Positions 1-9,732 of a stretch of DNA of 64,000 bases are shown piece by piece. The DNA is from Hexactinellida sp. DTS-2022 (Eukaryota > Porifera > Hexactinellida): positions 1,426,001 to 1,490,000 of the forward strand of contig JAPNXP010000011.1 in assembly GCA_028753945.1 (NCBI GenBank), given 5' to 3'. The notes beneath the pieces were generated by a model, which saw nothing but the letters and a program-made list of their open reading frames with translations, was not told the DNA's origin and did not search any database. Every line of letters begins with the position of its first letter. Within the stretch, counting starts at the first letter, position 1. Made by a program: the position numbers and the translations under genes.

Positions 1-37
1 TTTTATCTGTCTGCGGCCCACCATTGACTCAAAATAT

Positions 38-136
38 AAAGTGTGCAACTTGTGCAATAAGTGAATGAGTCGTGGATCTTCTATTGCTAAAAAACAGACC
101 ACTTGTTCAATGAAGTTGCATTTGAAAACTTATCAT
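38..136 (+). pseudogene. BED zinc-finger fragment of a hAT transposase
   Basis: Frame 2 reads a BED-type finger: KVCNLCNK, a stop (TGA at 62-64), then MSRGSS, TTCSMKLHLKTYH. The C-x2-C pair and the H-x-H-like end with the L-K-x-H-L core are the DNA-binding finger found at the N terminus of ZBED/hAT transposases. The catalytic part of what is probably the same relic lies at 1.49-2.33 kb on the same strand. The in-frame stop shows decay. I found no start codon or upstream exon; the fragment runs up to the window edge. Confidence 0.6.
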
Positions 137-499
137 CAATAAGAATTTAACCAAATTAATCACGAGTATTCTTATGAAATTACTATTCAAACTGTGGATT
201 TGGACATCAACAGTTACCAGGAAACATCTTACAACAACAGCCAAAGAATAATTGGGAATTTAATATCAGCTACTGATTCAATTATAACTTCAATTTTCAA
301 CATTAGAATAAAAAAACGAAGATCTGAATTAATGCTAAAATTCCATTCCAGGATGGGTAGAAACCAGCTCAGTCTGGGATATTAATAGTGGGAAGGCTCA
401 AAAAGGCCATAAATTTGTATTCGAGATGCTTGTTTTGAATCTCTATCATGGTCAACAGTCAACAATCCTGGTTTCTCCGTCATCATGCACGAAATTTCA
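137..499. other. No recognisable gene
   Basis: AT-rich sequence between the BED finger and the minisatellite. Short open frames exist on both strands but none has a recognisable motif. It may be decayed hAT linker sequence. Confidence 0.4.
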
Positions 500-872
500 G
501 GCTTGGACAGGATCAAGATTTCATGACCCTGTGACCCGGTAAGCTCAGACCCGGTGACCCAGCTGACCCTGTAAATTTTAACCCGGTGACCTGGTTTACC
601 CGGTAAGTAAGTATACAGTGACCAGCGATACCAAAGAAATTTCAATTGAAGTACTATGTCTCATAAATATTAAACGACTTACTATATTAGATGAATCTTT
701 CTAAGTTATAATTCTACAAACCAATAAAATTTAGTTAGCATTACTGTGAAGAATCGGGTAAAATCAAAATTAAGTGACCCGGTTGATCCGGTATCCGGTA
801 ACCCAGTCCAAGCCGGACCCGGTAGTGACCCGAGTTTTAGCGAATATTGTGACCCGGTTGACCCGGTCCAAA
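500..872. repeat. Degenerate GACCCGGT minisatellite in two blocks
   Basis: The octamer GACCCGGT and close variants recur at about 528-610 and again at about 775-870, usually as GTGACCCGGT or TTGACCCGGT. An AT-rich spacer of roughly 160 bp with no such motif separates the blocks. The motifs are imperfect, so the array is old. The two blocks may be the ends of one element with an unrelated centre. No coding function is visible. Confidence 0.6.
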
Positions 873-984
873 CCTGGCACGAATGGTCCCAATTTTGAAT
901 TAGCCTCAGAGAAATACAATAGGGATTAGTTCGAACCGAGATAAAATAAAATACTCAAGCAAACTGAAACATATCGTACTCAAG

Positions 985-1488
985 TGCAGTGGAACCTCTA
1001 TAAGTGGGGAGCATGGGACGGGGAAAATTTCAATTGCCCCCCATTCCCCGGTTATAAAATTCAATTGGAAAAACATTATATATGCTATATTATACAAAGT
1101 ATTCATATAACACACACATTAATGCACGTTATAGTTATTATTTGTATATTATGACAATTTAGTTAACTGCTGATCTACACTAGGTGATTTCTTCTAAAAA
1201 CATCAGAGTAGATCAATCGAAAATATTTTTTCTGTAGAACTTTAGAGTCGATTTATTGGAAATATTGTATTATTTTATAAGAATCATGTTAGGATTTGTC
1301 CATTCCCCCCATTTATGGAGGTTGTTTTGTATGCAGATAAAAACTCCTTGAAATTTATGGTCCCCCATTCCCCACTTCCCCGCTTATAGAGGTTCATTTG
1401 TATGGATATATACGAATATGGTAAAAAAATTCCCCACTTATGGAGGTTCCCCATTTATAGAGACCCCACTTATAGAGGTTGCACTGTA
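985..1488. mobile_element. pogo/Tc1-type MITE with GTGGGG ends
   Basis: The left end reads CAGTGGAACCTCTATAAGTG and the right end is its reverse complement with one mismatch; the match runs 23 bp and continues with GGGG. The right end finishes CACTGTA, and the left TA has decayed to TG. The internal sequence repeats the phrase ACCTC-TATAAGTGGGG several times in both orientations. It has no coding capacity. It interrupts the hAT relic between its BED finger and its catalytic part, so it inserted after that gene. Confidence 0.75.
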
Positions 1489-2330
1489 GCCATTTCTCTA
1501 GACTGTTGGTCTGCTTACCACCATGGATATATGGAAATTGTAATTCATTACATATTCAAATGGTCTCGGCAGGTATACACTCTTGCACGAATATTTCGAA
1601 GAGCATCATACCGCCGAAAATAGTTATTCGAGGGTAGAATCAACGCTTCTTGTTTGGAACATTATGGACAAACTTTGTATTGTTTACGTGATAAAACAGC
1701 ATACATGAAGGCTGCATTTAATGTACAAACTTGTTCATTATCATCCGACCCTTGTTCAATCACACAGTTCAACTAGTTATCAAAGAAGAATTGTTATCAA
1801 TGAAACGGTCGAATCTTTGATTCAATTATGCAGGAAACTCTGTAGACATGCAAGTAAATCAAGTATCTTCTATTCAGAACTTTATCTACAGCAAGAAAAG
1901 CAAATGAATATTCTCAATCGAGTAGGACTAATCCAGGATGTAGAAACAAGATGGAATAGTACGTAATACATCTTGAAAAAGATACTATTCCTAAACAAGA
2001 TATAGCTGCAACGTTATTAGAATTTCCCCATCTCGATGTTGATTTCAATAATAATGACAGGTAGCTTTGCGTAAGTGTTGTACAGGTACTAAGCTCATTT
2101 GAACAAGCAACAAAGCTCTTGTAATTAAGAGAAGCTTGTATTAGCTAAACTATCCCTTTTGTAACACAATTATGAGGTCTCTTAATATCACATCGAATGA
2201 TTCAGGAATAATATCGATGAAAAGCTCACTAAATGTGCAATGAAAAAGAGTTTTGGTGATATAGAGAGCATCTCCATTTTTTCGTGGTTTTGTCTTTTGG
2301 ATCCACGTTATAAGCGTTTTGTAATATAGT
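1489..2330 (+). pseudogene. hAT (ZBED-like) transposase relic, catalytic part
   Basis: hAT landmarks appear in order across several frames. ISLDCWSA and VIHYIFKW (1487-1570) match the first catalytic-Asp block. EEHHTAEN (near 1600) follows after a frameshift. FNHTVQLVIKEEL (about 1755-1795) matches the C-x-x-H-T-L-Q-L block. LIQDVETRWNST is at about 1930-1963, and LDPRYKRF at about 2297-2320. Every block is in the right order for the family, but at least three frameshifts and two stops separate them, so no functional protein is possible. I could not find the C-terminal dimerisation block downstream. Confidence 0.8.
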
Positions 2331-3785
2331 TAGGGAATTTAACCTCAAATTATAGGTAATCTTGAAAAAAATTGTTACCAAACAATTTCTACACTAGAGT
2401 CTTCTTCTGGACCCAAATAAACATAGAAAAAAAGTTGCAAGCCCAAACCCGTGAGGAGATTTTTTACACGAGTTGCAGTTTCTGATTTTCCATAGTAAAT
2501 CGCCGACATTTCTGGAGCTAACTTTCTCAAATCAGCTCCAATCAACTTATTATCACCATATTGGTACTCTGCGTTAAATTTCCAGCAATTTGATATATCG
2601 CATGTCCATATTTGGAAGATTTTTTCCATAGCAACGCTGGAATGTCTTAGGAATGTGTAAAAATTCCATTATCAAATTGTGTTCCCACTTAATCAAGTGA
2701 CCCCCCATTCGAGTACATTCAGTTACCTGAGTAAATTATACACATACCGACACTCTAAAACGTGATTTTATAAAATTATTCGAGATTTTCGAGATTAACT
2801 GTAAATCTCGAATAATTTTATTTGACAGCTTGTAGGATTGCAAGGAAATCTCTAGTTACAAATTTGAATTCTCTTCAAGACCCTATCCCATGGGTTACAT
2901 TGTCACAAATGTCACCAGGAACTTCATATAGTTTTATGTCTATGATGAAGAATATAATAAAAGAAAATGTGAGCGTTGTCCTTAGTAGTGATAATTATAT
3001 CTGACGCTACCTCCGACTTCAATTTTTAACAACAGAAAGAAATAGACTATTACCTGAAAATGCTGAAAAACTTCTATTTTTTTGCAGGGAAAATATGAGC
3101 GTAATTAATTTCAAGAAAAAATGATGAAAAATTGATCAAAATTGATTCAAGTCTATTGGCATTATTGATCGACCGAAAGTGATTTTTCGCCGAATATTCG
3201 AGTTCGCCTGAAACTGAATAGTTTGTGCCGAATAACGGTTTCGGCAAAATACTAATACCTAATTTATAGCTGTGAGGAATATAATCATTTAATTTTACTA
3301 TTAACTTCAAAACACAATATTTTGATTTAAATAGACTAATAGATAGGTCTCCAAAAGTGATCCTATTTCGTAATATTACGCAAGAAGTGTTCGAGCTAGA
3401 TGAATCAGAGCTAAAGAGCGATCAAGACATTCTCTTAAGTCACCAATCATTGATAATCTACAGTAATATTGATATTAAATACAATGGTTTTTCCTCAAAT
3501 ATTTGTACATGATATGCATCAAATTTAGATAATAAGGCTGGTATATATATAATATCCAATTTCCTAAACTTTCTCATGCAAATTGATGTGACTAGAGTGA
3601 TGTAAATAAAAAATTTCCAAATTAAATGTGACAATGGATTCCATAGATACAATTTCCTGCAGGTAATAATATTGTTTAATGCACTATCTAATACCAAATA
3701 ACTACTTCCAGGAATTGACCATTTCCTGTCACTGGACTAATATTTGAAGAAGAACCGGAGAAAGAAATACGAAAACATTTAATAA
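2331..3785. other. No confident gene; probably decayed transposon sequence
   Basis: AT-rich. A minus-strand open frame at 2375-2629 (84 codons) has protein-like composition but no motif I recognise. A short inverted repeat around 2775-2820 pairs ATTCGAGATTT-type sequence. The missing C-terminal part of the hAT relic would be expected here but is not identifiable. Confidence 0.4.
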
Positions 3786-4219
3786 TACAGTAGAACTCGG
3801 TTAAGACGTACCACCTTGGGAGACAAGAAAAAGTACGTACTAACCGAGGTACGTCTTATCCGTATGTATAATCCACAAGTCGAAATACTGACTTGTTCAA
3901 TGATGTGAATCGATGTATGGTATACAAGTATATAACATGTACTTAACGATATGATTAAATTATTTTAGATTTCACCTACTCACTTAAACCAAATAATACC
4001 TGAGTTCTGCTGATAGTTTTCTAGAGTACGTACTAACCGAATTAAAATACATACATTTTATTTAATTGGGAATATAAATTGGTACGTCTTATCCGAGTAC
4101 GTATCAACCGAATCATTTATAATGGATCAGATAGGAGGAAAAAATCGGTTATTAGAGAACAATACGTAATATCCGAGAGTCGTCTTAAGCCGAGTACGTA
4201 CTAAGCGAGTTCCACTGTA
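3786..4219. mobile_element. pogo/Tc1-type MITE with TACGTACT subrepeats
   Basis: The ends are TACAGTAGAACTCGGTTAAG and, inverted, CTAAGCGAGTTCCACTGTA; both finish in TA as expected for TA-targeting elements. Inside, phrases such as GTACGTACTAACCGA and GTACGTCTTATCCG recur in both orientations, so much of the element can fold on itself. It has no coding capacity. Partial relatives lie at 40.69-41.07 kb and near 42.53 kb. Confidence 0.75.
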
Positions 4220-4889
4220 TATAAATTAAACAAGCCAAATCATATTTTGATGTACTTTTGAAATACATCTGGGCTGTTGCCGAGTTTGAAAATCTTACAG
4301 CAAAAACAGTTGCTACTTATGCACTTCAGATGGTTTTAACCATCATTGTGAACAGGATACAACAGACGTATTGAGATTGGACGAAGAAAGTACACTGAAT
4401 TGAAAAGATTGTGTAATGTTGAAATTTTTTTATATCCTTCTTACAACCAGTTATCCACATATCGAACTGAAGTTGGCCTACTTAATATAATTGTAGTTGA
4501 TAACAAAGACATATCACCAATTGGAGTATCAATTAACAAGATAATGTTTTATATACGTACACCGAAACGGATATTAGGAATAAATAATATATTTATTACA
4601 TTGAATATTCATTTACATCAACCATAACCAAATGATCCCCATGCATAACACTACTAAGAAGAATTTTTTAATGTTTTGGATTTAGAGTCATCACAATAAG
4701 CAATCGTGATGGGCGTGGAAAATATTCAAATACTTCCCCAATTCTCCGAAATCTGTGAGGCCAATAGCTTAGCTTGTAAAGGAAGAAAATAGAGAAAAAT
4801 TATTTTTGTTCCGCATCTCCACAGGACAGAGATATATTAACCAAGAGCCAAAATTTTAATGTAGGTATCTCATGAGTTACAAATGTGCG
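4220..4889. other. No recognisable gene
   Basis: AT-rich. The open frame at 4400-4627 has no recognisable domain and is not supported by any other signal. Confidence 0.4.
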
Positions 4890-5110
4890 TGCCTGGAGTC
4901 ACGAAATTTGATTACATTCATTTGGACACATTTTTACACCTATTCAATATCACAAAAAGAACAATAAATAGCACCCGAATATTCAATGTATATGCATTCG
5001 ATAGATAATTGAATTCCAAACCTTTCCACCAGGAACAATTTTCAAATTGGGCTTAATTTATGCCACAATTGAGTTCAAATTGCCCCATCACATCACCTTC
5101 GCTCAACTTA
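4890..5110 (+). repeat. Diverged fragment of the satellite-unit family
   Basis: This stretch shares phrases such as TTGGACACATTTTTACACCT, AATAGCACCCGAATATTCAA and a GCATTCGATAGA segment with the bodies of units at 36.2-36.6, 38.8-39.1 and 53.3-53.5 kb. The terminal hairpins are missing, so it is a truncated, older copy. Confidence 0.5.
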
Positions 5111-5514
5111 GCTAACAGACGGGTATCATTTAGCTGTAAGGCTGCTGACCTAATTTTAGAGTATAGTCCAAATGTACTGGTCTGATGAACATCGCCTAGA
5201 TTGACAGCTTTGTCACAGAAGAAGCACTGATAAATTGATTTTCAATTTATACCTTTGATATTCTTGTATCAGCTGTTAGTGTCATAGATGTGTTTGTAAA
5301 TTCTGTTAATGTGTGTTTCTGAATACGATCATACATGGAGTTATTATACTAGTCTATACAGGATTTGTGCCACTTTGCTTTGTGTTTCTCCAGAAAAATA
5401 CACATTCCGACTTCATTCTGAAAATCAAGCTGTTTGAATGATACAGGAAGTTCTCCAATTATCTTGAAATTCCAGATGTCTCGAGCAATTGTTTTATATC
5501 CTATGCAGGCTTTC
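5111..5514. other. No recognisable gene
   Basis: No motif, repeat end or credible exon seen. Confidence 0.35.
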
Positions 5515-5684
5515 AACCAGTAAAATTTTCTGCGCTCCTAGATTCACTCTGAGCTTGCTCACACACGCCTAAACACTCAGTTGGATTACCTATCTGGGAA
5601 CATCTCTCGATTTTCCCGCGCCTAGACAAGTTTTCAATCGAAATTACGCGCCTAAAGGCGCGTCGCGCACGCCTGGATAAAACC
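5515..5684 (-). repeat. AGGCGCG-type short element
   Basis: The sequence is rich in CGCGCCTA and GGCGCG phrases and contains ATCTCTCGATTTTCCCGCGC. It is the reverse complement of the elements at 36.84-37.00 and 44.75-44.96 kb, which begin TCCAGGCGTATT and end ATCTAGGCGCGC. The three copies share an order of motifs but are quite diverged. No protein is encoded. It could be a MITE or SINE-like repeat; I did not find clear terminal repeats. Confidence 0.55.
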
Positions 5685-5690
5685 CTGATC

Positions 5691-6538
5691 CGTGACCTTC
5701 GTTATATAAGGCCTTATTACTGAGTAGATTTCGCTGGATCATGGATTACTTAAAGGCCATTGATTATTGACTACAGACATGAGAAATGTACTATAAAGGA
5801 AATAGGAAGATGATATCAAGGCATACATTACACCCTTTAGAATTGTGATATATCACCATTTGATAACCTAATCGCTATTTTTCAGGGAATTATCGTGTTT
5901 TTATAGCCTGCTTTTAATATTGTTAAACGCGTTATAAATGTTCAAAATTGGAACATGAGGGTCCATAACTAATTGAATGAAATATAACGAAATTCTAAAT
6001 GGAATGTTGACACATTCCTCGGTTGCCACGGAAATGCATATTTCTTTCAGTGAGCCATAACTCAAAAACTATCGATTTTATGTAAACTATGCTAGTACTG
6101 ATCTATCCGCAGTTGGAAACTTCCTATTCATTGATAACACATTTTCTAGGCCTAACTTCAATCATCTTTGAGATAATGAGTGTGTTAGCACTTAATTCTT
6201 TAAATGGTAATACACTCATTATCTAAAAGTTATGGACATCCTCATGTTCCAAATTTGAACATTTATAACGCGTTTAACTATGTTAAAAGCAGGCTATAAA
6301 AACACGATAATTCCCACGAAAAATAGCGATTACGTAATCAAATGGTGATATATCACAATTCTGAAGGGTGTTACGTATGTCTTGATATCATGTTCCTAAC
6401 TTCCTATATAATTATAATGCATTTCTCAGGTCTGTCATAACTAGCTATTGAGATAAAGATATGTCAACTAATAAACAATGGCATCTAAGTAATCCATGGT
6501 TCGGAGTAGTAGTAAGGCCTTATATAACGAAGGTGACG
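5691..6538. mobile_element. Foldback element derived from the P superfamily (FB1)
   Basis: The two halves are near-perfect inverted arms of about 400 bp around a short centre near 6190-6215. The ends are CGTGACCTTCGTTATATAAG and its inverted counterpart (CTTATATAACGAAGGTGACG), flanked by CTGATC on both sides as a direct duplication. The same end and subterminal sequence form the 3' end of the P-type element at 46-49.3 kb, including the segment overlapping that gene's last codons. FB1 is therefore a non-coding derivative of that family. Open frames within it are shadows of the repeat. Confidence 0.75.
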
Positions 6539-6544
6539 CTGATC

Positions 6545-7010
6545 CTATGCCTGAATCCTTTCTTCTAGACTCTAAAGGGAATGCCAACTTTTCTTTCGAA
6601 CAAATCTGGCAAATCATATACATTAACCAATCTAAAGTAGGTAGTTCAATGTAGAAAATCGAATCTTTATCAATTTGAGTATAGAGAAATATATAATTTA
6701 ATGCAAAATAGGAAAACAAAGCAGGATGCATCTAAATTTACAAATCTTATCGATAAGTAAAGCAATTAAAATAGTATAAAGTGCATATTATAATCTGACT
6801 AAACTGGAGAAAAGATTGACACGATCATAAAGTGCAGAATGAGTTCATACAACTCTAACATATAATAGTATAGTATACATTAAAAGTTCAAAACATGAAT
6901 ATCTCGTAAAATTGAACCAAATGATTTTTAAGAGGGTCCGCATGTGTCTAACTAGCTTCAGGAAGCTGAGTGGAGTCGAAAAAGGAATCACTCGAAAGGA
7001 TTATAATAAA
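6545..7010. other. No recognisable gene
   Basis: AT-rich spacer with no motif or repeat end recognised. Confidence 0.35.
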
Positions 7011-7780
7011 TCTTTACTGCGCCGACTATACTATAGTATAGTGGCCCGTATAGAAATCACTGCCTTTATTATTTTTATTATTATTTTTTTCTCCGTACAC
7101 GGTGCCCTGACCAGAGCTTTATAGTTGATGGGCTGAAACTATGCATGTAGGTGCGGATGGACCGTCTAATTTGCACCTGGGGTTACGATTTACGACACAT
7201 TTTTGACACCTTTCAAAATTTGTCTGGACATAACTCAAGAAATGTTTTACTAAACCCCCAATTTTTATTTCGCCATTGGAATCGCTGTAGAATTCTACGT
7301 CTGATGGAAAAAGAAGATTTTTAATAATTGGGTAATTTGTGCCATAAATGGGGGTTGAAATTTCTTTGTTTACTCACACTTCAATGTCAGTAAACTATTA
7401 AATATAATTTCATTTTTCAACTTGTAATAATTATATTGATTTAAATTGTTAAATCTTACACTATTGTTTCAACTTGCGATAAATATATTGATTTAACTTA
7501 TAAATTCAAGCTGGCTTCTATTTGATCGTAGTATTACTATACAATGGATTAAATACAATAAAATAAGTTTAGGAATTTGTTGACTTAACTCAACTCACCG
7601 TGGATAACATTGCTAAAATAAATAACTTATAAATAAATTTATTATCAATACATAATGAATGAATGGCATTATTAAACTCAAGATGGTTTATGATAGAAAC
7701 AAACTTCAAATTTATCAACCGTTCCTTGTAGGTCGTTAGAATTGAATTTTGTTAAATTCCACCAACATTCCTGCGTCGTC
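7011..7780 (+). repeat. Solitary unit of the hairpin satellite family
   Basis: It opens with one copy of the small palindrome CTATACTATAGTATAGTGG (about 7025-7045), then an ATT-rich tract, then TCTCCGTACACGGTGCCCTG. The body follows (TTTGCACCTGGGGTTACGAT, TGGGGGTTGAAATTTC, CCGTGGATAACATTGC, CAAGATGGTTTATGATAGAA). This order matches the units of the 25.4-33.1 kb array. The closing hairpin of about 115 bp is absent. Confidence 0.7.
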
Positions 7781-8566
7781 TAGGAATAATTTCTCAAGTG
7801 ACCACTTAAATGACGCCAAATTCGTGTTGATGTTGAAGTTTAGATGAGTTCAAACACCTTCAAAATGTGTCCCTTAAGTGGTCAATTGTCGCCGACACAT
7901 TGGAATTTGGAGTTGGCACTATATCCAAAAATATTAAATATAGTATAATTGCATTAAAGAACAAATCTACAAAGTCTGAAATTTCTATATAAATGAGTGA
8001 TTAACGGTGTAAGCGGCAGGACTACAAGAGGTATGGCTGAAATAACAAACGGGAAGCATAAAAACCTAAATACTTGTGTACATACCCATATCCGCTTTGC
8101 AACCAATTAGAGTATGTCCATCGAATTCAAAATGCATCTCATCCACTAAATTACTATCTCACTGCCTATACAGTTCGAGTCACGCAGCGCTTGAAGGGCT
8201 GACAGTTGTCAATCGAGGGAGGTTTAAGTATACGCAGAAGTGGTAGCTTTGGAGAGGGATAATTTTTTAAGAAACTATACTATATGATGAATTAGAAGTA
8301 TTCATCAATATCGGAGAAAAACTAAGAATTTGGGAATAATACAATGGTCTTTGCAAGGGCTAAATAGCAAAGTTTAAGTAGTCTGTGATAACATCTATAT
8401 CAAACTTTGAGTGAAAATTCCGACAATAATTTGATAAGAATTCGAGCTAGAGTATCAATGTGAGTACATTAATAACCAGTAGACTCTTGAATGTAATTTG
8501 GAAGAGGAATCGGCGATCCTTCATAAGTAAGTTGGACATGAAAGTCTATGTAGATACTATACTATA
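7781..8566. other. No recognisable gene
   Basis: AT-rich spacer without recognisable exon or repeat ends. Confidence 0.35.
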
Positions 8567-8755
8567 TACAGGTAAACCTCCCAAAGCGGCACCTCCGAGT
8601 AGCGGCAACCTCCGAGAAGCGGCACAAAATCATTCTCCCGATGGGTGCCGCTATGGGAGTTTTACCTTACGAGCAACCTCCCAAAGCGGCAACCTCCGAG
8701 AAGCGGCACAAAATCATTCTCCCGATGGGTGCCGCTTTGGGAGGTTTACCTGTTG
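8567..8755. mobile_element. pogo-type MITE with an internal tandem duplication
   Basis: The ends are ACAGGTAAACCTCCCAAAGC and its inverted partner GCTTTGGGAGGTTTACCTGT. Inside, a segment of about 85 bp carrying CTCCGAGAAGCGGCAC and CTCCCGATGGGTGCCGCT occurs twice in direct orientation, so this looks like a dimer of a smaller MITE. The 114-codon open frame across it is an artefact of the repeat. Confidence 0.75.
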
Positions 8756-9058
8756 TTATACATTCTTTAAGATGCAAACGCCAGAGCAGAAAACGAGAAT
8801 GTAAGCAATTATAAAACTTTCGTCGATGTGAAGTTTAAAACCAACATAAGCTGCAGCTTGTTTTGAGGTATTCAACTACATCTAGGAATTGCCAAATTCG
8901 GAAGATGCGTTCTGTTGACGGTGGACGAGTTTAGTTGGAACTGTAGACAGACTCTGAGGGACTAGTTGCGGATGAATAGTTCGAATAGGGTTTAAAATCG
9001 TAATTTAACTTATTTAAATTACGATCAGTAAGTTACGTCTCAGGTAACTTAGATTCAC
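8756..9058. other. Spacer, nothing recognised
   Basis: About 300 bp without coding or repeat signals apart from a short inverted AATTTAACTTATTTAAATT-like palindrome near 9003. Confidence 0.35.
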
Positions 9059-9732
9059 GGTTCGTTATTTTAGGTACGGAGGGTAATCTGTGCCGCGCAA
9101 CACTTGTGCTAATAAAAAGTTTGTAGCACATGACTTCAATAATTTCTGAAATTTTAGCCGACGGGAAAAATCGTTTTCTTAACTTATGCCTCTTTGAATT
9201 TTTTTAGAATTTTTCATATTTTTCTTGACAGTTACCCCATAAGCCTATATAATGACATTTTGTGTAGATAGTCTTGCTATTATGCCCTAAATCCATTTAT
9301 AATTGACTTGTATTAGATTTCCCTATAATATGGAGTGGGTGTGTTAGGTAGTTCTAAATCTTTGGCTGGATAACTATAAGGTGATCACCGGTGCCATTCT
9401 CAGAGCCCCCCCCCCTCCCTTCTTCAGGACTAAATTATGAACACTTATGCATCTCCCATTGGGTTACTACTTACTAACCAGTTAGTACATATATCTATGT
9501 AATTTTATATATATAACTATGAGAAATGGATACCGCTTAACAGTCCCTAAACTAACTAATTGTCAGGTAGCAATACTAAACATTTTTCCTATACTTAATA
9601 AATAAAAAATTATAGACAAAATTACAACTATTTCATTTACACGTACATAGTAATACTCTAAGTTATGTCTCATCTATAAATTACTTTGGAAGAAACCAAA
9701 ATGTAAGCTATTGTAGTTAACAACTGAGCGTA
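9059..9732. repeat. Left inverted arm of E1
   Basis: Pairs with 12352-13291 plus 17359-17393. The arm includes the last codons of the minus-strand E1 gene. It serves as the empty-site reference for two insertions in the right arm. Confidence 0.8.

Noticed and set aside
2375-2629. 84-codon minus-strand frame with protein-like composition
   Set aside because: No recognised motif, no splice context, and it lies where the hAT relic's C terminus would be on the other strand; left uncalled.
8460-8804. 114-codon open frame with duplicated peptide
   Set aside because: It lies on a duplicated MITE; the peptide repeat mirrors the DNA repeat and no domain is present.
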